The notes under the pieces were generated by a model. It saw only the letters and a program-made list of their open reading frames with translations, had not been told where the DNA came from and ran no database searches. This document shows, piece by piece, positions 9,629 through 17,776 of a stretch of 64,000 nucleotides of DNA. Positions within the stretch are counted from its first letter, which is position 1. Every line of letters begins with the position of its first letter. The position numbers and the translations under genes are program-made. Source of the DNA: Actinomycetes bacterium (lineage in GTDB: Bacteria > Actinomycetota > Actinomycetes > Mycobacteriales > Mycobacteriaceae); assembly GCA_023418505.1 (NCBI GenBank), contig JAEZZR010000002.1, positions 62,001 to 126,000 on the forward strand. Direction: 5' to 3'.

Positions 9629-10243
9629 CTAATCGCCATGCCACGCCTCTGGTTCGGCGTAGCCTGCCTGGGTCACTCTGCCTACTACAGCAGCCGGAGC
9701 AATCGTGGACAGCAGCTGATGATCGCGCCACGCGCCATCCATGTGGAACGCCTCGCGTACCACACCCTCTAGCTGGAAACCGCAACGTCGCAACACTTCC
9801 AGAGACGCAAAATTATCCTCTCGCACGGTTGCTTCCACCCGGTGCACACCGAGTTTCGCTGCCGCATCACACGCCAGTGCCACTGCTGCTGTAGCAATGC
9901 CTGCGCCATAGTACGGCGAGCCCACCCAATAGCCCACCCAGCACGAAGCCACGGGATACGGCCGAATCGAGCCGAGCGTGACCATGCCACGGCACTGGCC
10001 ATCAACATCGATTGCGGTTACTACCGCAGTGCGGTCGCGCTCCATGAGTTTCCATTGCCGGCGCAACCGGCGAAACTCACCTGCCGAATGCAACTCTTCC
10101 CACGATCCGTGCACCGTGGGCTCGACCCGTCGTAAAGCGTGTTCATCTAGCAACCGCAACCGGCGCCACTGCTGATAATCACCGCGCACCAACGGCCGCA
10201 AACGCACTGCCCCGGCGGGTACGATCAAACGCTCCGAGCGCAT
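9629..10243 (-). CDS. rimJ: GNAT N-acetyltransferase, RimJ-like
   Basis: A 204-residue GNAT-fold acetyltransferase of the RimJ/RimL type (ribosomal-protein N-terminal alanine acetyltransferases). It has the N-terminal strand VRLRPLVRGDYQQWRRLR, the core GYWVGSPYYGAGIATAAVAL with the acetyl-CoA-binding glycine turn, and the ending EDNFASLEVLRRCGFQLEG. Acetyl-CoA is the donor; the acceptor, possibly ribosomal protein S5 by name, cannot be fixed from sequence. It begins 13 bp after glp and precedes glpR, so a galU-glp-rimJ-glpR transcription unit is likely. One copy of the 11-mer GCTTTACGACG lies in it (10128-10138). Confidence 0.82.
   Translation of the reverse strand: MRSERLIVPAGAVRLRPLVRGDYQQWRRLRLLDEHALRRVEPTVHGSWEELHSAGEFRRLRRQWKLMERDRTAVVTAIDVDGQCRGMVTLGSIRPYPVASCWVGYWVGSPYYGAGIATAAVALACDAAAKLGVHRVEATVREDNFASLEVLRRCGFQLEGVVREAFHMDGAWRDHQLLSTIAPAAVVGRVTQAGYAEPEAWHGD
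10128..10138 (-). repeat. GCTTTACGACG dispersed 11-mer (entry stands for all 13 copies)
   Basis: Exact copies read on the + strand at 10507, 13375, 22207, 25908, 26142, 30060 and 46103 (first bases), and on the - strand as CGTCGTAAAGC at 10128, 11781, 41107, 50050, 55351 and 63841. All lie inside genes, on both sense and antisense strands and in different codon registers (Ala-Leu-Arg-Arg, Leu-Tyr-Asp, Arg-Arg-Lys-Ala, Val-Val-Lys). Flanking bases vary. By a simple equal-base estimate about 0.03 copies are expected in 64 kb on two strands. This points to selection at the DNA level; function unknown. Confidence 0.85.
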
Positions 10244-10256
10244 CGCCGCAACGCTC

Positions 10257-11561
10257 TTACGCCTGGCGCGCCAGGAACAGCACCTGCACCTGATCGCCTG
10301 GGCGCACGTGCGTGACCTCGGGCTCGATCATGATGAGGCAATTCGATTCGGTCATGCCGGCAAGTAGGTGCTGCTGCGCTGCCGATGTTCCACCCAACGG
10401 TTGTACCAGGTAATCCCCAGTTTCCCGATCGCGCATTAGCTGCCCGCGAATATAACCGCGCCGGCCAGCCACGCTATCAATCGACGCCACAACCCGAGCT
10501 TGTACTGCTTTACGACGCGGATTGCGCTTGCCCAACGCCAACCGAATCAACGGGCGCACCATAACCTCGAAGACCACCAGCGCAGCTACTGGGTTACTAG
10601 GCAGCAAGAACACTGGGATCTTTTCTTCTCCCAGCAATCCGAAGCCTTGGACGGAACCAGGATGCATTGCCACTCGCGACACATCGATTTCGCCAATTTC
10701 TGCCAGGATGCGGCGAATCTCGTCGCCTGCTTGGCCACCGACCGCGCCGGTAATCACCAGCAACTCGCTTTTAATCAGTTGGCCTTCGATGATTTCGCGA
10801 ATCCGGCGCGGCTCGCCGGCGGCAATACCCACGCGGTGCACATTGGCGCCGGCATCGCGGCCAGCAGCACTTAAGGCATACGAGTTCACATCGAATACCT
10901 GGCCAAGTCCAGGAGCACGATCAATATCCACTAGCTCCTTGCCCACCGATAGCACTGCCATGCGTGGCCGCGGGTGCACCAACACCTTCGAGCGACCCAC
11001 TGCAGCCAGCAGTCCCACATGCGAGGCATGGATGACGGTGCCAGCAGAAACTGCGACGTCGCCAGGCTGCACATCGTCACCGATCTTGCGCACAAAATCG
11101 CCCGAGCGCACCGGACGGATCGCCCGCACGCGACGGCGCTGATTGCTGCCCCCAGCCATGCGATCGGTAGCGGGATCATAGTCAGTCCAAGTCAACGGCA
11201 ATACAGCATCGGCCAAGGTAGGCAGAGGCGCCCCCGTTTGTACCCGCACGGCCTGGTTCGGCTGCAAGCGCATCGGATGATGCGAACCAGCCGCTACTTC
11301 GCCAACAACCGGCAGCTCTACTTCAGAGAAGTCAGTTAAGCGCGAGCGCTCCCCTGATCGCATGGCGGCTTCGCCTGCCACATCAACGGCGCGTACGGCA
11401 TAGCCATCGATAGCTGCCTGGTTAAAGCCTGGGAGCGGATTTTCCGCCAGCACATCCTCGGCACACAGCAAGCCTAAAGATTCAGAGATCGCGATCCGCA
11501 CAGGATCGGGGCGAACCGCATTAGCGGTAATTACTGCTAGTTGCTCTTCTACCGATCGCAT
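10257..11561 (-). CDS. glp: Gephyrin-like molybdotransferase family protein Glp (MoeA-like)
   Basis: A 434-residue MoeA/gephyrin-fold protein: N-terminal MoeA domain (LAENPLPGFNQAAIDGYAVR), central MPT-binding domain (LLVITGAVGGQAGDEIRRIL, then MHPGSVQGFG, FLLPSNPVAALVVFEVMVRP) and C-terminal barrel domain. MoeA enzymes insert molybdenum into molybdopterin. In corynebacteria, however, the copy next to galU, rimJ and GlpR has been described as a divisome protein that binds FtsZ. Position favours that role here. In the active-site loop TGAVGGQAGDEI, Ala-Val replaces the more usual Gly-Gly/Gly-Val pattern, so catalytic competence is open. Its ATG overlaps the galU stop by one base (TGATG), implying translational coupling. 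Confidence 0.85.
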   Translation of the reverse strand: MRSVEEQLAVITANAVRPDPVRIAISESLGLLCAEDVLAENPLPGFNQAAIDGYAVRAVDVAGEAAMRSGERSRLTDFSEVELPVVGEVAAGSHHPMRLQPNQAVRVQTGAPLPTLADAVLPLTWTDYDPATDRMAGGSNQRRRVRAIRPVRSGDFVRKIGDDVQPGDVAVSAGTVIHASHVGLLAAVGRSKVLVHPRPRMAVLSVGKELVDIDRAPGLGQVFDVNSYALSAAGRDAGANVHRVGIAAGEPRRIREIIEGQLIKSELLVITGAVGGQAGDEIRRILAEIGEIDVSRVAMHPGSVQGFGLLGEEKIPVFLLPSNPVAALVVFEVMVRPLIRLALGKRNPRRKAVQARVVASIDSVAGRRGYIRGQLMRDRETGDYLVQPLGGTSAAQQHLLAGMTESNCLIMIEPEVTHVRPGDQVQVLFLARQA

Positions 11562-12514
11562 CAGTCCGCCTTCAACCGTTCTGTGAGATAGTTACGCAAC
11601 CCCGGACCATAATCCGGATCCTGCAGCGCAAAATCTACACACGCACGGATAAAGCCACCAGGATTGCCCAAATCATGTCGGTGCCCATGATGCACCACAA
11701 TGTGGACTGGGTGGCCTTCTTGAATCAGCAGTTCGATAGCGTCGGTGAGCTGGTACTCGCCACCTTTGCCACGCGGAATGCGTCGTAAAGCATCAAAAAT
11801 GGCGCGATCCAAAAGGTAGCGCCCGGTAGCAACAAAGTTCGATGGTGCTTCGCTAATCGCAGGCTTTTCCACCATGCCCCGCACCGCTTTGACCTCTGCG
11901 CCTACGGCTTCGGAAATATCGGCCTCAGGGGCTTCAATATCGAACACGCCGTAATTAGAGACCTCTTCATCAGGCAGCTCCAGCGCACACAACACCGAGC
12001 CACCAAATTCACGACGTACCTGCGCCATCTTGTCCATCACACCCACAGGTAGGACTAGATCGTCTGGGAGCATGACAGCCACGGCGGTTTCGTCGTCGTC
12101 AAGCAAAGGCTCTGCCACTAACACCGCATGGCCAAGACCAAGCGGAGTTTCCTGTACCACCGACTTGACGTCGATAAGCTCCGGCGCACGACGCACCTTC
12201 GCCGCAATCGCGTCCTTCCCGCGCTGGGTGAGCAACTCCTCCAAATCACGACGCGGCACGAAATGCCCCAGCACCCCGTCCTTCTGCGGCGCAGTTACCA
12301 CTGCCAGGCGCGCAGCACCCGCACTAGCTGCCTCTGCGGCGATGATCTCGATACCCGGCGTATCTACTACCGGCAACAATTCCTTCGGCACAGTTTTCGT
12401 AGCCGGCAAGAAACGCGTACCCATACCCGCAGCAGGCACAATCACCGTACGCAGACGAAAACCATCCGTGCCATCAGCAGAGAAATGAGCAGAGGAATCG
12501 GTAGTAGAGGTCAT
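11561..12514 (-). CDS. galU: UTP-glucose-1-phosphate uridylyltransferase
   Basis: A 317-residue nucleotidyltransferase that makes UDP-glucose from glucose-1-phosphate and UTP for envelope polysaccharides and glycolipids. The nucleotide-binding signature PAAGMGTRFLPATK is at residues ~25-38, followed by KELLPVVDTP, LGLGHAVL, AVMLPDDLV and GKGGEYQLTDAIELL. The open frame runs on to 13021, but that extension covers the divergent cyclo-ligase gene. ATG 12514 gives the family's normal length. It heads the galU-glp-rimJ-glpR unit and is divergent from the cyclo-ligase gene across a 69-bp gap that must hold both promoters. Confidence 0.95.
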   Translation of the reverse strand: MTSTTDSSAHFSADGTDGFRLRTVIVPAAGMGTRFLPATKTVPKELLPVVDTPGIEIIAAEAASAGAARLAVVTAPQKDGVLGHFVPRRDLEELLTQRGKDAIAAKVRRAPELIDVKSVVQETPLGLGHAVLVAEPLLDDDETAVAVMLPDDLVLPVGVMDKMAQVRREFGGSVLCALELPDEEVSNYGVFDIEAPEADISEAVGAEVKAVRGMVEKPAISEAPSNFVATGRYLLDRAIFDALRRIPRGKGGEYQLTDAIELLIQEGHPVHIVVHHGHRHDLGNPGGFIRACVDFALQDPDYGPGLRNYLTERLKAD

Positions 12515-12583
12515 AGCCACACGATACCTATCAGACCTACGAAACGGCTTGAGGCGTGCGCAGATTCGGGTAACTTGTATCTC

Positions 12584-13462
12584 ATGGCCACTGAGAAGAA
12601 TGAATTGCGGGCAGCTACGGCCACCCAACGCGCGAATTACTCTCTGTCGATGCGGGTTCGCTCGGACGTGTTCTTGTTTATCAACGTCATTACCTGGATT
12701 CATTCTCGGCTTAGCGACGCTTCCGGTTACAGCCCAGCTTCCCGAAATGCAGTTGCTCACGACGATGGAGCTGCCGACGAAACTCCCGTCGCAGAGACCA
12801 CCATCGATGAACTGGGCAATCGCCTGGAAACACTGCGCAGTTTCGATAAGCCACTGGTAGTGGCAGCCTATGTTCCGGCCGAGGACGAGCCCGGCGCGGC
12901 GTTGAAGCTCGAAGTTATTGACCGCATCATCGCGAATAAGGGCGCGGCGAAGGCGGTGCCGGAGCGGGGTCAGCAGGCAGCGTCTGATCGGGATGAGCAC
13001 CATGCTTCCGTGCCCGACCACCTGCGCAGTGCTTTTATTGAAGCTCTCGACGCATTCCTACCGGAGGGCTCCACGATTTTGCTACCCCAGTGCCCACCGG
13101 GGCCGGCAGCGCCGTTGCACTGGGCCCAATACGAAGGTGTGGGCTCGTTGCGCGTCGGCCGCTACGGCCTGCTGGAGCCCATCGGCCAGAATCTAGGCGC
13201 CGAAGCGGCAAACTCTGCTGATCTGGTGCTGGTTCCGGGTCTGGCAGGCGATCGTCACGGCAATCGTCTGGGCCGCGGTGAAGGCTACTTCGATCGTTCC
13301 ATGGAGATCTTTACCTCTGAAGTGGCAGATCGTATCGTGCCTACCCGTACTGCTTTACTGTTATTCCCCGATGAGCTTTACGACGCTATTGCCGTAGAAG
13401 AACACGACCTACCGGTAGATACGATCATCACCTCGAAGGAAATCCTGGAAATTCCTGCCTAA
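12584..13462 (+). CDS. 5-formyltetrahydrofolate cyclo-ligase, enlarged form
   Basis: Converts 5-formyl-THF to 5,10-methenyl-THF with ATP. The C-terminal half is typical: ILLPQCPPG, GRYGLLEP, LVPGLAGDRHGNRLGRGEGYFDR (substrate/ATP loop) and VDTIITSKEIL. At 292 residues it is much longer than the usual 180-200. The excess lies in two acidic, low-complexity insertions, roughly residues 40-85 and 115-150, with the conserved strand VVAAYVPAEDEPG between them. The start ATG 12584 gives the N-terminus MATEKNELRAATATQR, the expected basic helix. Neighbours are galU (divergent) and, downstream, the SAF protein and mscL, a familiar corynebacterial order. Confidence 0.85.
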   Translation: MATEKNELRAATATQRANYSLSMRVRSDVFLFINVITWIHSRLSDASGYSPASRNAVAHDDGAADETPVAETTIDELGNRLETLRSFDKPLVVAAYVPAEDEPGAALKLEVIDRIIANKGAAKAVPERGQQAASDRDEHHASVPDHLRSAFIEALDAFLPEGSTILLPQCPPGPAAPLHWAQYEGVGSLRVGRYGLLEPIGQNLGAEAANSADLVLVPGLAGDRHGNRLGRGEGYFDRSMEIFTSEVADRIVPTRTALLLFPDELYDAIAVEEHDLPVDTIITSKEILEIPA

Positions 13463-13583
13463 TTTTTAATTCCTGCCTAGTTGTGGCGAACCGAACTGGG
13501 TGAAGCTACGTCTGTCTTTTGTAACGATGCAGGCGTATCTGCGGGTTGCAGATCTTTTATAAGGGCGGGAGCGATCATTTCCA

Positions 13584-14213
13584 GTGGTGTTTTCCAGGGC
13601 TATTCCAGAGGTATCGCCATACCGAATTCGGTTTTTCTTGCGGCGCAGGTGGCGCCATCTGGCCGCCATCGCTTTAGTGGTGCTGGCCATCATTGTGGCA
13701 ATTCAAGATGCCACCGGAGCTACGAAGGGTGCGGTACCGGTTGTGGTAGCTACGAAGAATATTGATGCTGGGGTAGGCATCACCGAAGCTGATGTTGCTA
13801 TCAGGCATCTCCCCCGCGAATACGCCACAGAAACGGCGCTGAGCGAGGTGGCTGCAGTAGTTGGCAAACGCGCCGCAGTGCCAATTACCACTGGTGAGGC
13901 ACTTACTTCCCACCGGATCATTGATTCTGAATTGGCAGCTGCGGTCACGGGCGATGCCGAAGCTAGCATCGTGGCAATTACCCCGTCAGATGGCGGCTTA
14001 TTACCGGTACTGAACGCCGGCGATCGCGTTGACATTATTCGAAGTGGCGATGATCACCTCACTCCGATTCCCGTTGCCACCGATACCCGGGTACTATTCG
14101 CTGATACCGACAGTGGCGTGGTTTATTTGGCCGCACAACCGCATGTTGCGGTACTTTTGGCTGCCAGTTCAATCGAAATACCGCTAACTTTGGTGATGGC
14201 TGCACGCCACTAG
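13584..14213 (+). CDS. SAF-domain membrane-anchored protein (CpaB-like)
   Basis: A 209-residue protein with a basic N-terminus (RIRFFLRRRWRH), one membrane helix (residues ~27-41) and an external SAF domain (VPVVVATKNIDAGVGITEADVAIRHLP at ~51-77) that continues to a PITTGEALTSHRI strand. SAF domains occur in CpaB/RcpC pilus-assembly proteins and antifreeze-like proteins, where they bind glycan or other ligands. No pilus genes are nearby, so the pilus link is not supported. The start is a GTG after a GGCGGGAG element. It lies between the cyclo-ligase and mscL genes, on the same strand. Confidence 0.75.
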   Translation: MVFSRAIPEVSPYRIRFFLRRRWRHLAAIALVVLAIIVAIQDATGATKGAVPVVVATKNIDAGVGITEADVAIRHLPREYATETALSEVAAVVGKRAAVPITTGEALTSHRIIDSELAAAVTGDAEASIVAITPSDGGLLPVLNAGDRVDIIRSGDDHLTPIPVATDTRVLFADTDSGVVYLAAQPHVAVLLAASSIEIPLTLVMAARH

Positions 14214-14251
14214 AGTTTTCACACGATTTTTATTTCAAAAAGGAAGACACC

Positions 14252-14665
14252 ATGCTTAAGGGCTTTAAAGATTTCATCCTGCGCGGCAACGTCATCGACT
14301 TGGCAGTTGGTGTGGTCATCGGTGCTGCATTCACCTCTATCGTCAGCGCCTTCACCGACAACCTGCTACAGCCACTGATTAACTCCATCGGCGGCGCCGA
14401 AGTAGAAGGCCTAGGTTTCCGCATTCTGTCCGACAACCCAGCAACCTACTTGGACTTCGCAGCTGTTATCACCGCGGTAATCAACTTCCTGTTGGTCGCT
14501 GCCGTGGTCTACTTCGTAGTGGTCATGCCAATGAACAAGTTCAACGAAATGCGTGAAGCTCGCATCGAAACCGCTGCCGAGCCAGAGGTCACCGAAGCTG
14601 ATCTGCTCACCGAGATCCGCGACCTACTAAAGGAAAACAACGCCAACAACGGCACTAAGCAATAA
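14252..14665 (+). CDS. mscL: Large-conductance mechanosensitive channel MscL
   Basis: A 137-residue channel that opens under membrane tension to release solutes during osmotic downshock. Signatures are the N-terminal amphipathic helix (MLKGFKDFILRGNVIDLAVGVVIGAAF), the first transmembrane helix, a short periplasmic loop and the second helix (ITAVINFLLVAAVVYFVVV), then a charged C-terminal helix (EADLLTEIRDLL). The length is standard. An AAAAAGGAAG ribosome-binding site sits eight bases before the ATG. Together with the two BCCT carriers in this window it fits an osmotic-adaptation role. Confidence 0.96.
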   Translation: MLKGFKDFILRGNVIDLAVGVVIGAAFTSIVSAFTDNLLQPLINSIGGAEVEGLGFRILSDNPATYLDFAAVITAVINFLLVAAVVYFVVVMPMNKFNEMREARIETAAEPEVTEADLLTEIRDLLKENNANNGTKQ

Positions 14666-14671
14666 AGCGCA

Positions 14672-15436
14672 CTAAGCGATAAAGCGCATCACTACCTTCA
14701 CTACCTGGTCTGGTGCTAGACGGCGGCTAAACCGCAGAGCTTTCTCCACTAAGGAAACTCCGAAGTGAATCTGCTGTTTACGCCACGGATTCTTCGTAGT
14801 TACGCTACGCCAGACCTGGGTAGCTACCTCTTCGGGTGTGATGTTCACACCCAACTTATCGATACTGCGGGCATCGGCTTCCGCAAGCTTTGTATCGGTC
14901 CATAATGGCGCCACAGTGGTAACGCGGATCTTATCCTTGCGCCACTCTTGGCCCAGGCCTTCGGTCAAACCTTCCACATAGAACTTTGTTGCCGAGTAGA
15001 CGGTGATATCTGGTTGGCCGAAAATAGCCGACGCACTACTGATGTTCACCAGATGGCCACCACCACGTAGGTACCGGTGGCCATACCGGGCGCCAAAGGT
15101 GACGCCCAAAGCATTAACGTCGAGGATCTTGCGAATCCGATTCGGATCTTCTTCGGCTACCGGACCGCTAATGATGATGCCGGCGTTATTGTCCAGCACA
15201 TCAATATGCCCACCAACTTTGCTGGCAAATTCGGCCAGTGCCTCTTGCCACGAATTCTCGTCCGTGACATCCAAGTATCCCGTATGAACACGGGACTGCT
15301 GTGCTGGTGGCAGGTTATCTGCCCACTCCACTTCGGCGAGATCGTAAGCGCCTACCGTCCAGCCTTCGGAAAGAAACTTCCACGCAGTAGCTTTACCGAT
15401 TCCGGACGCTGCGCCTGTAATGAAAATTGACTTCAT
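14672..15436 (-). CDS. SDR family oxidoreductase
   Basis: A 254-residue classical short-chain dehydrogenase. The NAD(P)-binding TGAASGIG motif lies at residues ~6-13, with NNAGI, a serine in VNISSASA and the catalytic YSATK pair. The frame extends to 15475, but ATG 15436 places the glycine motif at the usual distance and leaves no odd extension. It converges on mscL, with only six bases between the two stop codons. Substrate unknown; the segment RKDKIRVTTVAPLWTDT is ordinary for the class. Confidence 0.88.
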   Translation of the reverse strand: MKSIFITGAASGIGKATAWKFLSEGWTVGAYDLAEVEWADNLPPAQQSRVHTGYLDVTDENSWQEALAEFASKVGGHIDVLDNNAGIIISGPVAEEDPNRIRKILDVNALGVTFGARYGHRYLRGGGHLVNISSASAIFGQPDITVYSATKFYVEGLTEGLGQEWRKDKIRVTTVAPLWTDTKLAEADARSIDKLGVNITPEEVATQVWRSVTTKNPWRKQQIHFGVSLVEKALRFSRRLAPDQVVKVVMRFIA

Positions 15437-15521
15437 GCACCACAGGCTACCCCGCAGCTGCATAAATTTGTTCAATTACAGAAAATCTTTAGTGGCAGAT
15501 TTAAAGCGGACACCCCACCAA

Positions 15522-15770
15522 TTAGTCCCGCCAATGCGGTGGCCGTTGTTCTTGCCAGAATTCCTCGTCAAAGCCGAAGCCACCTGCATCCGAACCATGC
15601 GCCCAACGCCGCTGCGCCTGCTGCCGCTGCGCATTCATATAGCGCTCAGCGCTCTCCCGGCGCTGCTGCTCCTGCGATTTCGGTCGCGCCCCTGCTCGAC
15701 GACGTACGCGCCGGGCGCCTCGGCGGTCCTGCCTCTCCGCCGCGCCGTCGTTAGACTTGCCAGCAGTCAA
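15522..15770 (-). CDS. Small basic hypothetical protein
   Basis: An open frame that could code for about 82 residues from TTG 15770, or up to 103 from further upstream; neither start has a convincing ribosome-binding site. The product is Arg/Gln-rich and basic in its first half (RRGARRVRRRAGARPKSQ), with a distinctive aromatic/acidic end (FGFDEEFWQEQRPPHWRD). It overlaps the end of mog on the same strand by about 20 bases, which suggests coupling. I do not recognise a family. The aromatic tail argues for real coding, but it could be spurious. Confidence 0.45.
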   Translation of the reverse strand: MTAGKSNDGAAERQDRRGARRVRRRAGARPKSQEQQRRESAERYMNAQRQQAQRRWAHGSDAGGFGFDEEFWQEQRPPHWRD

Positions 15771-16299
15771 GATCTTGAATGATGTGGTGAGCCAAAGGGC
15801 CAAGCGTTGCCATACCGTCGCGCACTGCCGCACGAGTGCGAGCTAGGTTGACGATCACCGTCTGCCCAGATACCCCTGCCATACCCCGCGATAGTCCTGC
15901 TTCGGGGGAACCAGCTGCCAACCCAGAGGCACGCAGTGCTTGTTCCAAACCCATCAGCCGTTTGTCAAGCACCTTCTTGGTGGCCTCAGGCGTTGCATCA
16001 CGCGGTCCCACACCAGTGCCACCAACTACCAGCACCAGGTCAGCGCCACCGACCACAGCGGTTTCCAAAGCTTGTCGGATCTTGCGCTTTACCAAAGGGG
16101 TAGAGACTACTGCGTCAACAGTGAAGTTATCTTCTTCTAGCAGCTCGATTAGTAGGCGCTGATAGCTTTCGTCATCATCATTGTTATCGCCTACCAACAC
16201 CACCATGGCGCTACGCGGTAGTTGGTCGCTGGAGTGCTTTTCAATCTCAGCGAGTTCTCCTGGGTCGGGTTCCTGAAAAATTACTGTTTGGGCATTCAC
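15751..16299 (-). CDS. mog: MogA/MoaB family molybdopterin adenylyltransferase-like protein
   Basis: A 182-residue MoCF-domain protein. MogA adenylates molybdopterin before molybdenum insertion. The core is visible: AMVVLVGDNNDDDES, then ADLVLVVGGTGVGPRDATPEAT (the conserved GGTG and acidic pair) and GMAGVSGQTVIVNLARTRAAVRDG. The start codon is GTG at 16299. It follows pepD on the same strand after about 65 bp, an order seen in other corynebacteria. No dedicated molybdoenzyme gene is present in the window, so its cofactor role is inferred from family only. Confidence 0.85.
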   Translation of the reverse strand: MNAQTVIFQEPDPGELAEIEKHSSDQLPRSAMVVLVGDNNDDDESYQRLLIELLEEDNFTVDAVVSTPLVKRKIRQALETAVVGGADLVLVVGGTGVGPRDATPEATKKVLDKRLMGLEQALRASGLAAGSPEAGLSRGMAGVSGQTVIVNLARTRAAVRDGMATLGPLAHHIIQDLDCWQV

Positions 16300-16364
16300 C
16301 AGTGGCTCGACTTTCTAATTGGCGGTGTCTATTTGGCAGTATCTGATTGGCAGCTAATTGGAAG

Positions 16365-17699
16365 CTAGTTGGCAGCTTCCAACGTGACATCCACATTGCG
16401 GGCGTCCGCGCCGTAACGATCGGATACTGTCAGTGTGACAGTATCGCCCACTTTATGCGAGCGAATTGCCGCAATTAGTCCCACTCCACTATCAATTGTT
16501 CGGCCATCCACCGCAGTAATCAGATCGCCTTCGCGCAAACCAGCTTGATCTGCTGGTCCTCCTGCCTGCACCTGACCAATCATCGCGCCCGGCTCTGTGC
16601 TTTGCACACTGACGTTAGCCAGGATTGCAGGCATGGTTACGGTACCGGTTTCAATCAGCTCGTCAGCGATACGCCGCGCCTGTTCAATCGGAATGGCAAA
16701 TCCAAGACCGATTGAACCTGCTTCCGATTCAGAGCTATTCGACGCAATAACACTCGGCACACCAATCAGGTGGCCTTCCATATCCACCAGCGCGCCACCA
16801 GAGTTGCCGGGGTTAATTGCAGCGTCAGTCTGAATCGCGTCGATAAATGCGGTTGCTTCGCCACGGCCTGCTACCACTGGGCGGTTCTTCGCAGAGACAA
16901 TGCCCGTAGTCACAGTAGAGCTCAGCCCCAATGGCGAACCGATCGCTACCACTTCCTGGCCTACCTGGAGATTCTCAGAGGTGCCCAACGAAATCGGAGT
17001 GAGATCCGAAACGCCTTCAATACGAATCACAGCGATATCGGTAGCGGCATCGCCGGCAACCAGGGTGGCCGCGTGGCGAGTTCCGTCGCTAAGCAACACC
17101 TGCATCTGCGCGTTCGGATCGGCAGCAGCGGCGACCACGTGATTATTGGTGAGCACCAACCCGTCCGAAGACAGGATCGAGCCCGAACCCGAATAACCCG
17201 CGGTAGGAGTGGTGACCTGGATGGAGACCACGGAAGGCAAGACCTTCTCGGCGACTTCGGCGACCGAGCCTTCTGGAATTGCGGCAGCTTCGGCACCTGG
17301 TTCGTCCAAGGCATTGCGCTGCTCGCCGGAGGTGCGCACCGAAGACGTAGAAGAATCATTGCTTGACGACGCCAAGTACACGCCAGCACCACCAGCGACA
17401 CCGCCGACTACGGCACCGGCGAGCACCAAAGCAGAAATCGCAAGCATGCTTACTTTACGTCCGCCAGAGTGCTGGGCTTGTTGGGACTCGGGGGTAGCCT
17501 GAGGAGCAGCGAATTGCTGTGGTTCGGCTTTTGGCGCGGCATGTGGTTCGGCATCAGGGTTCGTGTAGAACTCCTGCGTTGACTCGGTGGACGACCACTG
17601 CGGCTGGGCGCCCTGCTGAGCGCCCTGCGGATTGTTCGGCTGATCGCCACCTTGCGGCTGATACGGGGAATTTGGCATGCCACCCACTGTGCCTGACAT
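16365..17699 (-). CDS. pepD: HtrA/DegP-like serine protease PepD (trypsin + PDZ)
   Basis: A 444-residue membrane-anchored protease of extracytoplasmic quality control. Residues 1-80 are a Pro/Gln-rich cytoplasmic tail, 83-110 one membrane helix, ~145-330 a trypsin-like domain with triad His187 (LTNNHVV), Asp221 (ATDIAVI) and Ser300 (GNSGGALV), and ~340-440 one PDZ domain (QAGGPADQAGLREGDLI). Met8 (17678) is an alternative start; neither has a clear ribosome-binding site. It follows mprA and mprB on the same strand, the arrangement of the mycobacterial MprAB-PepD stress circuit. Control by MprA is therefore likely but not shown. Confidence 0.93.
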   Translation of the reverse strand: MSGTVGGMPNSPYQPQGGDQPNNPQGAQQGAQPQWSSTESTQEFYTNPDAEPHAAPKAEPQQFAAPQATPESQQAQHSGGRKVSMLAISALVLAGAVVGGVAGGAGVYLASSSNDSSTSSVRTSGEQRNALDEPGAEAAAIPEGSVAEVAEKVLPSVVSIQVTTPTAGYSGSGSILSSDGLVLTNNHVVAAAADPNAQMQVLLSDGTRHAATLVAGDAATDIAVIRIEGVSDLTPISLGTSENLQVGQEVVAIGSPLGLSSTVTTGIVSAKNRPVVAGRGEATAFIDAIQTDAAINPGNSGGALVDMEGHLIGVPSVIASNSSESEAGSIGLGFAIPIEQARRIADELIETGTVTMPAILANVSVQSTEPGAMIGQVQAGGPADQAGLREGDLITAVDGRTIDSGVGLIAAIRSHKVGDTVTLTVSDRYGADARNVDVTLEAAN

Positions 17700-17776
17700 C
17701 GCTGTTAAATAGATAAGAAGCTGCTGGAACTTTCCTCAATTATCTCGAATAATTAGCCCGGCAATTTCTGCGCGCT

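Noticed and set aside
12515..13021. N-terminal extension of GalU to 13021
   Set aside because: It overlaps the divergent cyclo-ligase gene and lacks homology; ATG 12514 gives normal length.
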